From the NCBI GenBank assembly GCA_041672385.1, contig JBAYZQ010000128.1, forward strand, positions 1 to 6,527: a stretch of DNA of 6,527 bases, given 5' to 3'. The DNA comes from JBAYZQ01 sp041672385 (GTDB lineage: Bacteria > Spirochaetota > Spirochaetia > Sphaerochaetales > Sphaerochaetaceae). The notes under the pieces were generated by a model. It did no database searches. It saw only the letters and a program-made list of their open reading frames with translations, and was not told the DNA's origin. This document shows, piece after piece, positions 1-5,783 of this stretch (its first letter is position 1; every line of letters begins with the position of its first letter). The translations under genes were made by a program, and so were the position numbers.

Positions 1-282
1 GCTTATTTTTTCAGCAGATCCTGAAACTCCAAAACCAGCACAATTTATAATTATTCCCAAATCTTTAATTTTACTTTTTAATTTCTCTAAGGAGGAAAGG
101 TCTGTTACATCAGCCTTAAAATAGGTAATTGATCCATTAGGATAATTAACTGTTTTTTCTTCAGCACTTCTAGATATTGCGTAAACAATAAAACCATTTT
201 CAGCAAACAAAAGAGCAGTTGCCTTTCCTATGCCACTGGTTGCACCTGTAATTAATACTTTTTTTAAATAGGGACTTTTCAT
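1..282 (-). CDS. Short-chain dehydrogenase/reductase (SDR), N-terminal part, truncated by window edge
   Basis: Reading the minus strand from ATG at 282 gives 94 uninterrupted codons to the window edge, so the C-terminal part lies outside. The product starts MKSPYLKKVLITGATSGIG. Residues 12-19 (TGATSGIG) are the TGxxxGxG dinucleotide-binding motif of classical SDR enzymes. S37-R38 after the second strand suggests NADP(H) preference. D58-V59 is the usual adenine-contacting Asp, and N80-C81-A82-G83 corresponds to the NNAG motif with Cys at its second position. The catalytic Ser and YxxxK motifs would lie in the missing part. It is a cytosolic oxidoreductase of unknown substrate. The ribosome binding site is weak (TTGAG just upstream), but the start matches the usual SDR N-terminus. 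It is transcribed away from the exported-protein pair. Confidence 0.9.
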   Translation of the reverse strand, partial: MKSPYLKKVLITGATSGIGKATALLFAENGFIVYAISRSAEEKTVNYPNGSITYFKADVTDLSSLEKLKSKIKDLGIIINCAGFGVSGSAEKIS

Positions 283-307
283 AACTCAAATTGTAATAAG
301 TTTAAGC

Positions 308-325
308 TTAAGTGTGTAGACTTAA
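308..325. repeat. Short inverted repeat between SDR -10 box and start codon
   Basis: TTAAG (308-312) and CTTAA (321-325) are separated by 8 nt. The palindrome TTAAGCTTAA (302-311) overlaps the left arm. The element sits at the predicted transcription start and leader of the SDR gene, where a repressor could bind. With 5-bp arms in AT-rich DNA it could also be chance. Confidence 0.3.
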
Positions 326-327
326 TA

Positions 328-355
328 AGTATAAATTTTAATAAATTCATAACAA
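328..355 (-). promoter_or_regulatory. Predicted promoter of the SDR gene
   Basis: On the minus strand there is a -35 TTGTTA (350-355), a 16-nt spacer and a -10 TATACT (328-333). This gives a leader of roughly 40 nt before ATG at 282. The -35 box lies only 3 bp from the -35 box of the divergent gene at 443. Prediction is by consensus match only. Confidence 0.5.
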
Positions 356-358
356 ACA

Positions 359-390
359 TTGACTTGTAAAATAAGCCCTTGTAGTATAAT
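359..390 (+). promoter_or_regulatory. Predicted promoter of the first exported-protein gene
   Basis: The -35 TTGACT (359-364) is followed after 17 nt by TAGTAT (382-387). This overlaps a perfect TATAAT at 385-390, which sits at a 20-nt spacing. The same layout, TTGAC plus 17 nt plus TAKTATAATAA, recurs before the paralogue at 1280. This recurrence is the best evidence that the element is real. The leader would be about 50 nt. Confidence 0.6.
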
Positions 391-442
391 AAGAATGTAG
401 GTGGATTCAAAAATCTTATATTATAGTTAAGAGGAAGAAATT

Positions 443-952
443 ATGAAAAAGTTATTAACAATTTTAGTAGTTTTATTTGTAACAGTAATTTCAATTTTAG
501 CTGTAGAACTAGAGGAAAATACAATAATATTGAGTACAATCATAACGGAATTAAAAGACTATGAATTTACCCTTACTGAATTGAGTCCCTCTACTAATTA
601 TAATTATGATGCATCAGCAGAAGGAAAAGCAAATTTTAAAATTAATTCTAATTCTGTAGTAAATTTTAATTTAGCTCCAGATTTGATTGATATAGCTATT
701 ACAGTAGGTCCTTGGACAATGATAGGAGAGACAGCAGGATCCAATGAAGTCACTCTTCAAAGTGCAACTCTTTCACCATCAGAATCAAGAGCTTCTGTTA
801 ATAGTTTTAATAATGGTTTCTCAGTTAACTTTACTTCTGGATATAATTCAACATTTGAAATAGGAACCTTCTCAGTAGGCTGGTCTGACCAACCCACTTT
901 AGCAGCAGGTGAATATACTTCTAATGTCACAATTTCCTACACACAAATTTAA
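443..952 (+). CDS. Small exported beta-rich protein of unknown function, paralogue 1
   Basis: This 169-aa protein has a typical Sec signal peptide: the MKK n-region, a hydrophobic core over residues 4-19, and probable cleavage after A20 (ILA|VE). There is no lipobox Cys and no Cys anywhere, so it is secreted, periplasmic or surface-bound rather than a lipoprotein. The mature part is rich in Ser, Thr, Asn and alternating hydrophobic residues, as in a beta-sandwich. It has a PW at 90-91, TFEIGTFSVGW at 137-147 and a final strand at 153-169 ending YTQI. It resembles the 159-aa product of the next gene along its whole length, so the two are duplicates. GAGGAA (431-436) lies 6 nt before ATG. The closing pattern (LAAGEYTSNVTISY) recalls the last strand of pilin-like and spore-coat-U-like domains, but this is only a resemblance. 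The function is not recognised. Confidence 0.9.
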   Translation: MKKLLTILVVLFVTVISILAVELEENTIILSTIITELKDYEFTLTELSPSTNYNYDASAEGKANFKINSNSVVNFNLAPDLIDIAITVGPWTMIGETAGSNEVTLQSATLSPSESRASVNSFNNGFSVNFTSGYNSTFEIGTFSVGWSDQPTLAAGEYTSNVTISYTQI

Positions 953-993
953 AATCAAAAACATTCAATAAAACTTCTTAGGCATAAATTTAT

Positions 994-1097
994 ATGTCAT
1001 AAGTTTATAAAAAAAATATTATTTATATATATATAAATGATAATGTATTTAGAATTTAGCGAAATGTTATGTCATATGGTATAAAGATGTCATAAGT
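994..1097 (+). repeat. Repeated ATGTCATA(AGT) motif, three copies
   Basis: Exact 11-nt direct repeats ATGTCATAAGT lie at 994-1004 and 1087-1097, 93 nt apart. An 8-nt copy ATGTCATA lies at 1069-1076. The sequence is not simple A/T, so an 11-nt exact match within a spacer of this size is notable. The copies could be binding sites for a regulator of the downstream gene or leftovers of the duplication. I did not find the 11-nt form in front of the first paralogue. Confidence 0.5.
1021..1038. repeat. 18-bp perfect AT-only palindrome
   Basis: ATTTATATATATATAAAT is a perfect inverted repeat made only of A and T. It could form a weak hairpin or a flexible, easily melted segment. Low complexity makes chance origin plausible. 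Confidence 0.5.
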
Positions 1098-1156
1098 AAT
1101 AAAATAAAAATTGTACTTAACTACTTTAAAATAAACAAATTAGTAAATGGCGTATG

Positions 1157-1226
1157 AAAAAATTAAAAAAAATAAAAAAATAATTTAAAAACTATTGACA
1201 TAGGAATAGACTTTCTTTATTATAAT
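1157..1226 (+). promoter_or_regulatory. Strong predicted promoter with A-tract UP-like element for the second paralogue
   Basis: The -35 TTGACA (1195-1200) is a perfect consensus. After 17 nt comes TATTAT (1218-1223), overlapping a perfect TATAAT (1221-1226) at a 20-nt spacing. Just upstream, 1157-1190 is almost pure A with short T breaks, like an UP element that contacts the RNA polymerase alpha subunit. High expression is expected. The layout and the leader that follows match the promoter at 359-390. Confidence 0.7.
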
Positions 1227-1279
1227 AAATGTAAGAGATGAACAAGAACTTACAAATTTACTTTTAAAGGAATCAAATT

Positions 1280-1759
1280 ATGAAAAAGACATTAACAATT
1301 TTAGCAGTTTTATTAATAGCAGCATTTACCGTTTTCGCAGTAGAAGGAAATACAATAACATTAAATTCAACAGTTTCCGCAGATATTGATTATTCATTTA
1401 CACTAGCTGAAACTAGTACAGGAACTTACGATGCTGCTGCTGCCGGATCAGCAAGTTTTGAAGTTACATCAGATGAAAGTGTGAACTTCGCTACTAATCC
1501 TAGTGCCATTACCATAGCAGTTTCTGTAACACCATGGACTGGAACAACTTTAGGTGAAACAAATACACTTACACTTGGAACTTTAACATCAAGTAATACT
1601 ATTGTAGGAGCATCTAGTTCAGAATATTCAGTTGATTTTGGAGCAGGTTATACAGACACTTTTGATATTGGAACTTTCTCAGTAAGTTGGCCAGCAAAAA
1701 CTACTTTAGCAGCTGATTCATATACAGCAACAGTAAAAATTGCTTATACACAAATATAA
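1280..1759 (+). CDS. Small exported beta-rich protein of unknown function, paralogue 2
   Basis: This 159-aa protein has a Sec signal peptide with probable cleavage after A20 (VFA|VE), no lipobox and no Cys. The mature part (about 139 aa) is Ala/Thr/Ser-rich with alternating hydrophobic residues, consistent with an all-beta fold. It keeps the landmarks of its upstream paralogue: NTI near the mature start, YDA at 50-52, PW at 85-86, TFDIGTFSVSW at 127-137 and the last strand at 143-159 ending YTQI. By eye, 21 of the last 33 residues are identical. AAAGGAA (1266-1272) lies 7 nt before ATG. The promoter is closer to consensus than that of paralogue 1, so this is likely the more abundant protein. 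It may be a surface or fibre subunit, but no chaperone, usher, sortase or anchor is seen nearby. The function is not recognised. Confidence 0.92.
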   Translation: MKKTLTILAVLLIAAFTVFAVEGNTITLNSTVSADIDYSFTLAETSTGTYDAAAAGSASFEVTSDESVNFATNPSAITIAVSVTPWTGTTLGETNTLTLGTLTSSNTIVGASSSEYSVDFGAGYTDTFDIGTFSVSWPAKTTLAADSYTATVKIAYTQI

Positions 1760-1788
1760 AACAAAACTTAAGTAAGTTAGATAAAAAG

Positions 1789-1819
1789 ATCCTAGTCTTA
1801 AAAAGATTAGGATTTTTTT
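1789..1819 (+). terminator. Intrinsic terminator after the second paralogue
   Basis: ATCCTAGTCT (1789-1798) pairs with AGATTAGGAT (1804-1813), giving 10 bp with one G-T wobble and a 5-nt loop. The transcript then runs into seven T (1813-1819). It lies 30 nt after the stop codon and separates the gene from the transporter downstream. Confidence 0.9.
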
Positions 1820-1962
1820 ATTGGAAAAAAAACATTAATTTTGTTTCAAACATTTGTGTGTGATTTTATAGGGTTTTATTCCGTGGTTTTTTTTAAACTT
1901 AGCTTTTCATTAATAACGACAACATGCTATGGTAGCTATTATATATGGTTGGATGAGGTCTT

Positions 1963-2910
1963 ATGGGAATAAAACAAAAATTTGAAGGTTGGATTCATGT
2001 AATGTTGTTTTTAATTACCATTATTTGGGGTTTTAACAATATTGCGATGAAAATTGGTTTTCAGTATCTTACTGCACCACAGTTTAATGGTGTTCGAATG
2101 TTGATGGCCTTTCCTTTTATGCTTTATTTTGCCTTTTGGATGCCAGGAAGAGTTCCTTTTACAAAACATGATTTTTTGGGGATAGTTGGACTTGGTTGCT
2201 TAGGATTAGGTTTGTTTCAAATATTATACCCCATTGGTATTGATGGGACATCAGCTTCAATTGGTGGTATTTTAATGGCTACTATGCCAATTCATGTGGT
2301 AATTCTTTCATTAATATTTCGTTTAGAAAAACCTGGATTAAAATCTTTCTTTGGAATTTTTCTTACAATAATTGGACTTGTATTAATTGCTTTAGCTTCT
2401 CATCAGCCTGAGGTTGCAACAAAAACAACTTTAAAAGGAATTATATTCGTAGTTGTAGCTGAATTTGGATATGCAATCAATACCACTTTCTTAAGAATGT
2501 ATATGAAACGTTATCCTCCATTACAATTAACAGGTTTATCTATGGCAGTATCTGTTATAGTCTATTTGATATTTTATTTCAAAGATATGAAAAATATAGT
2601 GATTTCTGAGGTAAATTCAATAGCTTGGTATTGTGCTTTATATTCAGGTTTCGTTGCATTTTTGTTGGCAAACATTTTATGGAATTATGCAGTAAAACAT
2701 CTTGGTAGTACAAAAGTTTCAGTTTATGGGAATTTACCACCAGTGATGGTAATTATTTTGAGTGCAATAATATTTCATGATGTATTAAGTTTTACACAAT
2801 TGGTTAGTGGTGTGATTATACTAATAGGGGTTATATTAGTGCAGATGCGTAAAAAAGATCAAACTAAGACTATTAAAGTGCAAAAGGCAATGGTCCAAGA
2901 TAAAGTTTAA
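1963..2910 (+). CDS. EamA/DMT-family transporter, ten transmembrane helices
   Basis: This 315-aa inner-membrane protein has the two-fold EamA layout of the drug/metabolite transporter superfamily. Helices lie at about residues 13-31, 44-60, 70-92, 100-120, 128-146, 158-178, 190-206, 220-242, 257-272 and 276-295. Family hallmarks are the IIWGFNNIAMKIG stretch in helix 1 (20-32), a GGILMATMP segment (101-109) before helix 4 ends, and NLPPVMVIILSAIIFHD (257-273) in helix 9. A basic tail (296-315) should face the cytoplasm. Members export or import amino acids, nucleotides or other metabolites, and the substrate cannot be told from sequence. GAGG (1955-1958) sits just before ATG. The only promoter I can propose is weak (ACGACA 1916-1921, TATATA 1940-1945). 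No terminator follows, so transcription may continue into the dehydrogenase. Confidence 0.93.
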   Translation: MGIKQKFEGWIHVMLFLITIIWGFNNIAMKIGFQYLTAPQFNGVRMLMAFPFMLYFAFWMPGRVPFTKHDFLGIVGLGCLGLGLFQILYPIGIDGTSASIGGILMATMPIHVVILSLIFRLEKPGLKSFFGIFLTIIGLVLIALASHQPEVATKTTLKGIIFVVVAEFGYAINTTFLRMYMKRYPPLQLTGLSMAVSVIVYLIFYFKDMKNIVISEVNSIAWYCALYSGFVAFLLANILWNYAVKHLGSTKVSVYGNLPPVMVIILSAIIFHDVLSFTQLVSGVIILIGVILVQMRKKDQTKTIKVQKAMVQDKV

Positions 2911-2988
2911 GAATTATTAGATTACAATTAGTATTGACTCTTGTGCCTTTGTTTACATTCTAATAACGGTGTTAAAATTGAGTGTTCA

Positions 2989-3036
2989 TTGACAGTTATT
3001 TCTAATCAAGGTAAAATTATACTAGAGAATAAGGAG
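2989..3036 (+). promoter_or_regulatory. Promoter and ribosome binding site of the alcohol dehydrogenase gene
   Basis: A perfect -35 TTGACA (2989-2994), a 17-nt spacer and -10 TAAAAT (3012-3017) give a predicted start near 3024. AAGGAG (3031-3036) follows, 6 nt before ATG at 3043. The promoter lies inside the longest possible reading frame, which begins with TTG at 2941. This argues that the extra 34 codons are not translated. Confidence 0.75.
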
Positions 3037-3042
3037 ATGTTT

Positions 3043-4245
3043 ATGCTATATGATTTTGAATATTATACTCCAACAAAAGTGGTTTTTGGAGACGGGGCTG
3101 AAAAGAATGTTGGAAAACTTATTAAAGAACAAAATGCAAAAAAGGTATTGATTCATTATGGTAGTAATTTTGCAGTAAAATCTGGATTAATTGATAGAGT
3201 TAAAGAAACTCTAAGAGAGTCCCAAATTGAATTTGTAGAACTTGGTGGAGTTGTACCAAATCCACGTTTAAGCCTAGTTCGTGAGGGTATTAAACTTGGT
3301 AGATCTGAAAAAGTTGATTTTATTCTTGCCGTTGGTGGTGGTTCAACGATTGATAGTTCTAAAGCTATAGGTTTTGGATTGGCTGATGAAGAGGGGAAAG
3401 ACGTATGGGATTTTTATGAGAAAAAAAGAACTGTTAAAGATTGTATTCCTGTTGGAGTAATTTTAACTATTGCTGCGGCTGGTTCAGAAATGAGTAGTGG
3501 TTCAGTAATAACTAATGAAGACGGGTTTTGGAAGAAATCCGCAGGAAGTCAAAAAGCAAGACCAAAATTTGCAATAATGAACCCAAAACTTACCACAAGT
3601 CTTCCAAAATATCAGACTATGTCAGGATGTGTAGATATTATGATGCATACTCTTGAAAGGTATTTTACAAAAGCGGGTGCATCAATGATGGTAACCGATC
3701 AAATTGCTGAAGGAATACTTAGAACAGTAAAGGCCAATGCTTTAATTTTAAACAGAGATCCAGAAAATTATGAAGCTCGAGCAAATGTAATGTGGGCTTC
3801 AAGTCTTTCTCACAATGACTTAACTAATTGTGGAAATTCCAGTAGAGGAGATTGGGCTTCTCATAATATGGAACATGAAATTGGAGGATTATTTGATGTT
3901 GCTCATGGAGCGGGTCTTTCAGCTTTATGGGCTACTTGGGCACGTTATGTATATAAAGAAAATTCAGCTAGGTTTGCACAACTTGGGTATTCAGTATTTT
4001 CATTACCTTCTTCGGGTGATTTTGAAAAAGATGCCTTAACTGCAATTGATGCCATGGAAGATTTCTTTTCTTCAATTAGTATGCCTATTAACTTGAAACA
4101 ACTTGGAGTTTTTCCAACAGAAAGTCAGATGAAAGAAATGGCAAGTAAAGCTACAAATGGTAATAAAAATAATACCATTGGAGATATGAAAAAATTAGAT
4201 GAAAAGGATTTATATAATATTTACAAGTTAGCTTTGGGAGAATAG
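3043..4245 (+). CDS. Iron-containing alcohol dehydrogenase (BdhA/YqhD-like group)
   Basis: This 400-aa cytosolic NAD(P)H-dependent oxidoreductase interconverts aldehydes or ketones and alcohols, probably as a fermentative electron sink. MLYDFEYYTPTKVVFG is the usual start of this family. GGGST at 98-102 is the nucleotide-binding loop. By comparison with FucO and YqhD, the metal ligands are D198 and H202 (in VDIMMH), H274 (in ASHNMEH) and H288 (in AHGAG), with H278 as the conserved active-site His. All are present, so the enzyme looks functional. The length fits the family (about 385-400). I chose ATG at 3043 over TTG at 2941 because the protein then aligns with the family start and AAGGAG sits 6 nt upstream. 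An in-frame ATG at 3037 directly abuts AAGGAG with no spacing. The substrate, and NADH versus NADPH use, cannot be decided here. Confidence 0.95.
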   Translation: MLYDFEYYTPTKVVFGDGAEKNVGKLIKEQNAKKVLIHYGSNFAVKSGLIDRVKETLRESQIEFVELGGVVPNPRLSLVREGIKLGRSEKVDFILAVGGGSTIDSSKAIGFGLADEEGKDVWDFYEKKRTVKDCIPVGVILTIAAAGSEMSSGSVITNEDGFWKKSAGSQKARPKFAIMNPKLTTSLPKYQTMSGCVDIMMHTLERYFTKAGASMMVTDQIAEGILRTVKANALILNRDPENYEARANVMWASSLSHNDLTNCGNSSRGDWASHNMEHEIGGLFDVAHGAGLSALWATWARYVYKENSARFAQLGYSVFSLPSSGDFEKDALTAIDAMEDFFSSISMPINLKQLGVFPTESQMKEMASKATNGNKNNTIGDMKKLDEKDLYNIYKLALGE

Positions 4246-4263
4246 GGTAATATATTCATTTAT

Positions 4264-4317
4264 GGGTGTCATCTCCTTGATTTGGTTATTAAATCTTAGA
4301 GTTTGACACCTTCTTTG
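4264..4317 (+). terminator. Long hairpin after the alcohol dehydrogenase, probable terminator
   Basis: GGTGTCA (4265-4271) pairs with TGACACC (4304-4310). Inside, CTC pairs with GAG and GATTT pairs with AAATC, separated by small internal loops. The result is a 46-nt hairpin about 20 nt after the stop codon. The tail TTCTTTGT is T-rich but interrupted, so termination may be partial. The longer T-run at 4327-4333 lies further on. Confidence 0.6.
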
Positions 4318-4360
4318 TATATACTGTTTTTTTAAATCCCACCTAAAAGTTTTTTGAGCC

Positions 4361-4389
4361 AAAAAAATCCTGAAATTAATCAGGATTTT
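4361..4389 (-). terminator. Intrinsic terminator after tRNA-Val (and arcA)
   Basis: On the minus strand AAAATCCTGA (4389-4380) pairs perfectly over 10 bp with TCAGGATTTT (4373-4364), with a 6-nt loop. It runs into a seven-base T-run (4367-4361) and starts only 3 nt beyond the tRNA 3' end. On the plus strand it has only four T, so it acts mainly leftward, although it may weakly back up the dehydrogenase terminator. Confidence 0.9.
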
Positions 4390-4392
4390 CTA

Positions 4393-4464
4393 TAGGCGAT
4401 ATTAGATTTGAACTAACGACTTCAACGATGTCAACGTTGCACTCTCCCACTGAGTTAACCGCCC
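4393..4464 (-). tRNA. tRNA-Val (anticodon GAC)
   Basis: This 72-nt minus-strand cloverleaf folds fully. The acceptor GGGCGGT pairs with ATCGCCT (two G-U pairs), with discriminator A. The D stem is ACTC/GAGT with loop AGTGGGA. The anticodon stem is CAACG/CGTTG around loop TTGACAT, giving anticodon GAC. The variable loop is AAGTC, and the T arm is GTTAG/CTAAT with loop TTCAAAT. It reads GUC and GUU valine codons. The CCA end is not encoded, so it must be added after transcription. It lies downstream of arcA on the same strand, just before an intrinsic terminator. Confidence 0.95.
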
Positions 4465-4466
4465 AT

Positions 4467-4489
4467 ATGCTAAGTTAAAAACTCAGCAT
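4467..4489 (-). repeat. Hairpin in the tRNA-Val leader / arcA trailer
   Basis: On the plus strand ATGCTAAGTT and AACTCAGCAT form 10-position arms with one A-C mismatch around an AAA loop. The repeat ends 3 bp from the tRNA 5' end. There is no T-run after it on either strand, so it is not a standard terminator. It may guide processing of an arcA-tRNA transcript or be part of the tRNA precursor leader. Confidence 0.5.
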
Positions 4490-4493
4490 GTAG

Positions 4494-4522
4494 AATTTAC
4501 AAAATATTCAATTTTATGTCTA
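4494..4522 (-). promoter_or_regulatory. Possible tRNA-Val promoter
   Basis: The minus strand shows TAGACA (4517-4522), a 17-nt spacer and TAAATT (4494-4499). The boxes match consensus at 5/6 and 4/6 positions. It lies between the arcA stop and the tRNA, and would give a leader of about 20-25 nt. If inactive, the tRNA would depend on read-through from arcA. Confidence 0.4.
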
Positions 4523-4543
4523 GTACCTTGATAATAGAAATGG

Positions 4544-5752
4544 TCATTGTCTTATCAAAGGCATGCTCATACACCTTGGACCTCCACGTCCTCTGGAAAG
4601 TTCACTACTAGGAATTTCAATTGTTTCAATATTAAAATGGGTTAAAGATTCATTAGTAACAGTATTCCTATCATAAACTATTACTCGTCCAGGCGAAATG
4701 CAAAGTGAATTTGAGCCATCATTCCATTGTTCTCTTTCAGAAACAACCATATCAAGTCCACCACATTGTATAAAAGTAACTTTATCTACTCCAATTGCTT
4801 TAGCTAAAGTTGTAGCAAGGGGTTCTTCTAACAGTCTTACTTTGAAATCATTTTTACTTGGAGTTAATTCAAAAGTAGTAAGATTTTTAAGAATTCCTGG
4901 GTGAATCAAAAACTTATCGGTATCTACTTGCGTGAATACTGTATCAAGATGCATAAAGGTCCTTAAATTTGGAATGTTGATTGCAATAATTTTATTAATT
5001 TCACTTGATTCACTTTTAAAAATATTAGAAGCAAGTAATTCAAGACCCTCTGGACAGGTTCTTTGGGAAAGACCAATAGCTAACACGTGTTCATTGAGAT
5101 TTAAAATATCTCCACCTTCAATATGAAAGGGAAGGTTGTTATCATAAAAATGAGGAGTATCTTTGTATTCTGGATGATATTTAAAAATATATTTTCCATA
5201 AATTGTTTCTCGACATCTCGTTTCGCTGTACATTCTATTAATGCTAACTCCATTTCCTATGATTGCAAAGGGATCTCTAGTGAAATAAAGATTTGGAATT
5301 GGATCTAAAAGAAATCTTGAGTTTTGTTTTACTAATCTAGCAAGTGGGTTTTTTGAGCTAGAAACCTCATTTATTTTTACGCCACTCATACTTTTAAGAA
5401 CGAGATTTCTATTATCTTTTATTGAAGAAAGGAATTCTCTTAATTCATCTTTATTGTTGATTGCTATATTTCCCCCTTGATCAATAAATTCTTCAATAAA
5501 CTTTTTTTTAATATCAGAATCCTGGTTTAAAGTTTGAGTTACAAGATCAACTAGGTAAATCGGTTCAATATTATTTTCTTTTAGAATTCTTGCAAAGTTG
5601 TCATGTTCTTTCTGAGCAGCTTTTAAAAAAGGGATATCATCAAATAGTAAACGTTCTAAATAATCCGGAGTTAGTTGTTCTAATTCATTTCCTGGCCTAT
5701 GTATCAGTACTTTTTTAAGCGAAGTTATTTCGCTTTTTACATTAACACCCAA
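4544..5752 (-). CDS. arcA: Arginine deiminase
   Basis: This 402-aa cytosolic enzyme hydrolyses L-arginine to citrulline and ammonia, the first step of the ADI pathway for ATP production and acid resistance. It opens with the family pattern SLKKVLIHRPGNELEQLTP (11-29) and FDDIPFLKAAQKEHD (37-51). Active-site residues are present by family comparison: D160 in YFTRDP, E212 in HIEGGD, H268 and D270 in MHLDT, and the nucleophile C394 in GGPRCMSMP near the C-terminus. R231 in LSQRT fits the substrate-binding Arg. The length matches the family (about 400-420). The start is TTG, set by GGAGG (5763-5759) with a 6-nt gap. The next in-frame Met is residue 122, after essential sequence. The stop is TGA. 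No ornithine carbamoyltransferase, carbamate kinase or arginine/ornithine antiporter gene lies beside it. Confidence 0.96.
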   Translation of the reverse strand: MGVNVKSEITSLKKVLIHRPGNELEQLTPDYLERLLFDDIPFLKAAQKEHDNFARILKENNIEPIYLVDLVTQTLNQDSDIKKKFIEEFIDQGGNIAINNKDELREFLSSIKDNRNLVLKSMSGVKINEVSSSKNPLARLVKQNSRFLLDPIPNLYFTRDPFAIIGNGVSINRMYSETRCRETIYGKYIFKYHPEYKDTPHFYDNNLPFHIEGGDILNLNEHVLAIGLSQRTCPEGLELLASNIFKSESSEINKIIAINIPNLRTFMHLDTVFTQVDTDKFLIHPGILKNLTTFELTPSKNDFKVRLLEEPLATTLAKAIGVDKVTFIQCGGLDMVVSEREQWNDGSNSLCISPGRVIVYDRNTVTNESLTHFNIETIEIPSSELSRGRGGPRCMSMPLIRQ

Positions 5753-5763
5753 AATTTACCTCC
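5753..5763 (-). promoter_or_regulatory. Ribosome binding site that fixes the TTG start of arcA
   Basis: The minus strand reads GGAGGT AAATT and then TTG. GGAGG (5763-5759) is a strong Shine-Dalgarno match placed 6 nt before the TTG codon, and no ATG competes nearby. Confidence 0.85.
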
Positions 5764-5783
5764 AAAGAAAAAATAATTACAAC

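Larger units (their letters stand above)
953..1279. other. Very AT-rich non-coding spacer between the paralogues
   Basis: I see no credible gene in these 327 nt. The spacer holds two copies of ATGTCATAAGT (994-1004 and 1087-1097), a third partial copy ATGTCATA (1069-1076), and an 18-bp perfect palindrome (1021-1038). There is also an imperfect hairpin (971-1006) and a series of A-tracts (about 1157-1190) leading into the promoter of the second paralogue. The hairpin pairs AAACTT with AAGTTT and GGCATA with TATGTC. It is followed by A residues rather than T on the plus strand, so it is not a convincing terminator for the first gene. Confidence 0.7.

Noticed and set aside
971..1006. Hairpin after the first paralogue as an intrinsic terminator
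   Set aside because: The stem has internal loops and is followed by A residues rather than a T-run on the plus strand. Termination of paralogue 1 is therefore unexplained.
994..1097. CRISPR array
   Set aside because: The ATGTCATAAGT repeats are only 11 nt, irregularly spaced (the partial copy lies 18 nt from one full copy), and there are no cas genes.
443..1759. Paralogues as lipoproteins or outer-membrane beta-barrels
   Set aside because: There is no Cys after the signal peptide. The proteins are small and end in Ile rather than the terminal aromatic residue usual for barrels.
3830..4039. Plus-strand 69-codon frame inside the alcohol dehydrogenase gene
   Set aside because: It lies wholly within a strongly supported gene in another frame, with no own ribosome binding site or recognisable product.
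4393..4464. Integration site of a mobile element at the tRNA
   Set aside because: No integrase gene and no second copy of the tRNA 3' end is visible in the window.
4544..4546. TGA read as Trp (mollicute code) at the end of arcA
   Set aside because: Trp is coded by TGG in all genes here, and the protein is already complete past the catalytic Cys motif. Read-through would add only seven further residues before TAG.
4698..5308. Three plus-strand frames of 61-68 codons opposite arcA
   Set aside because: They are antisense to a full-length conserved arginine deiminase. Their products look like random translation, and none has a convincing ribosome binding site.
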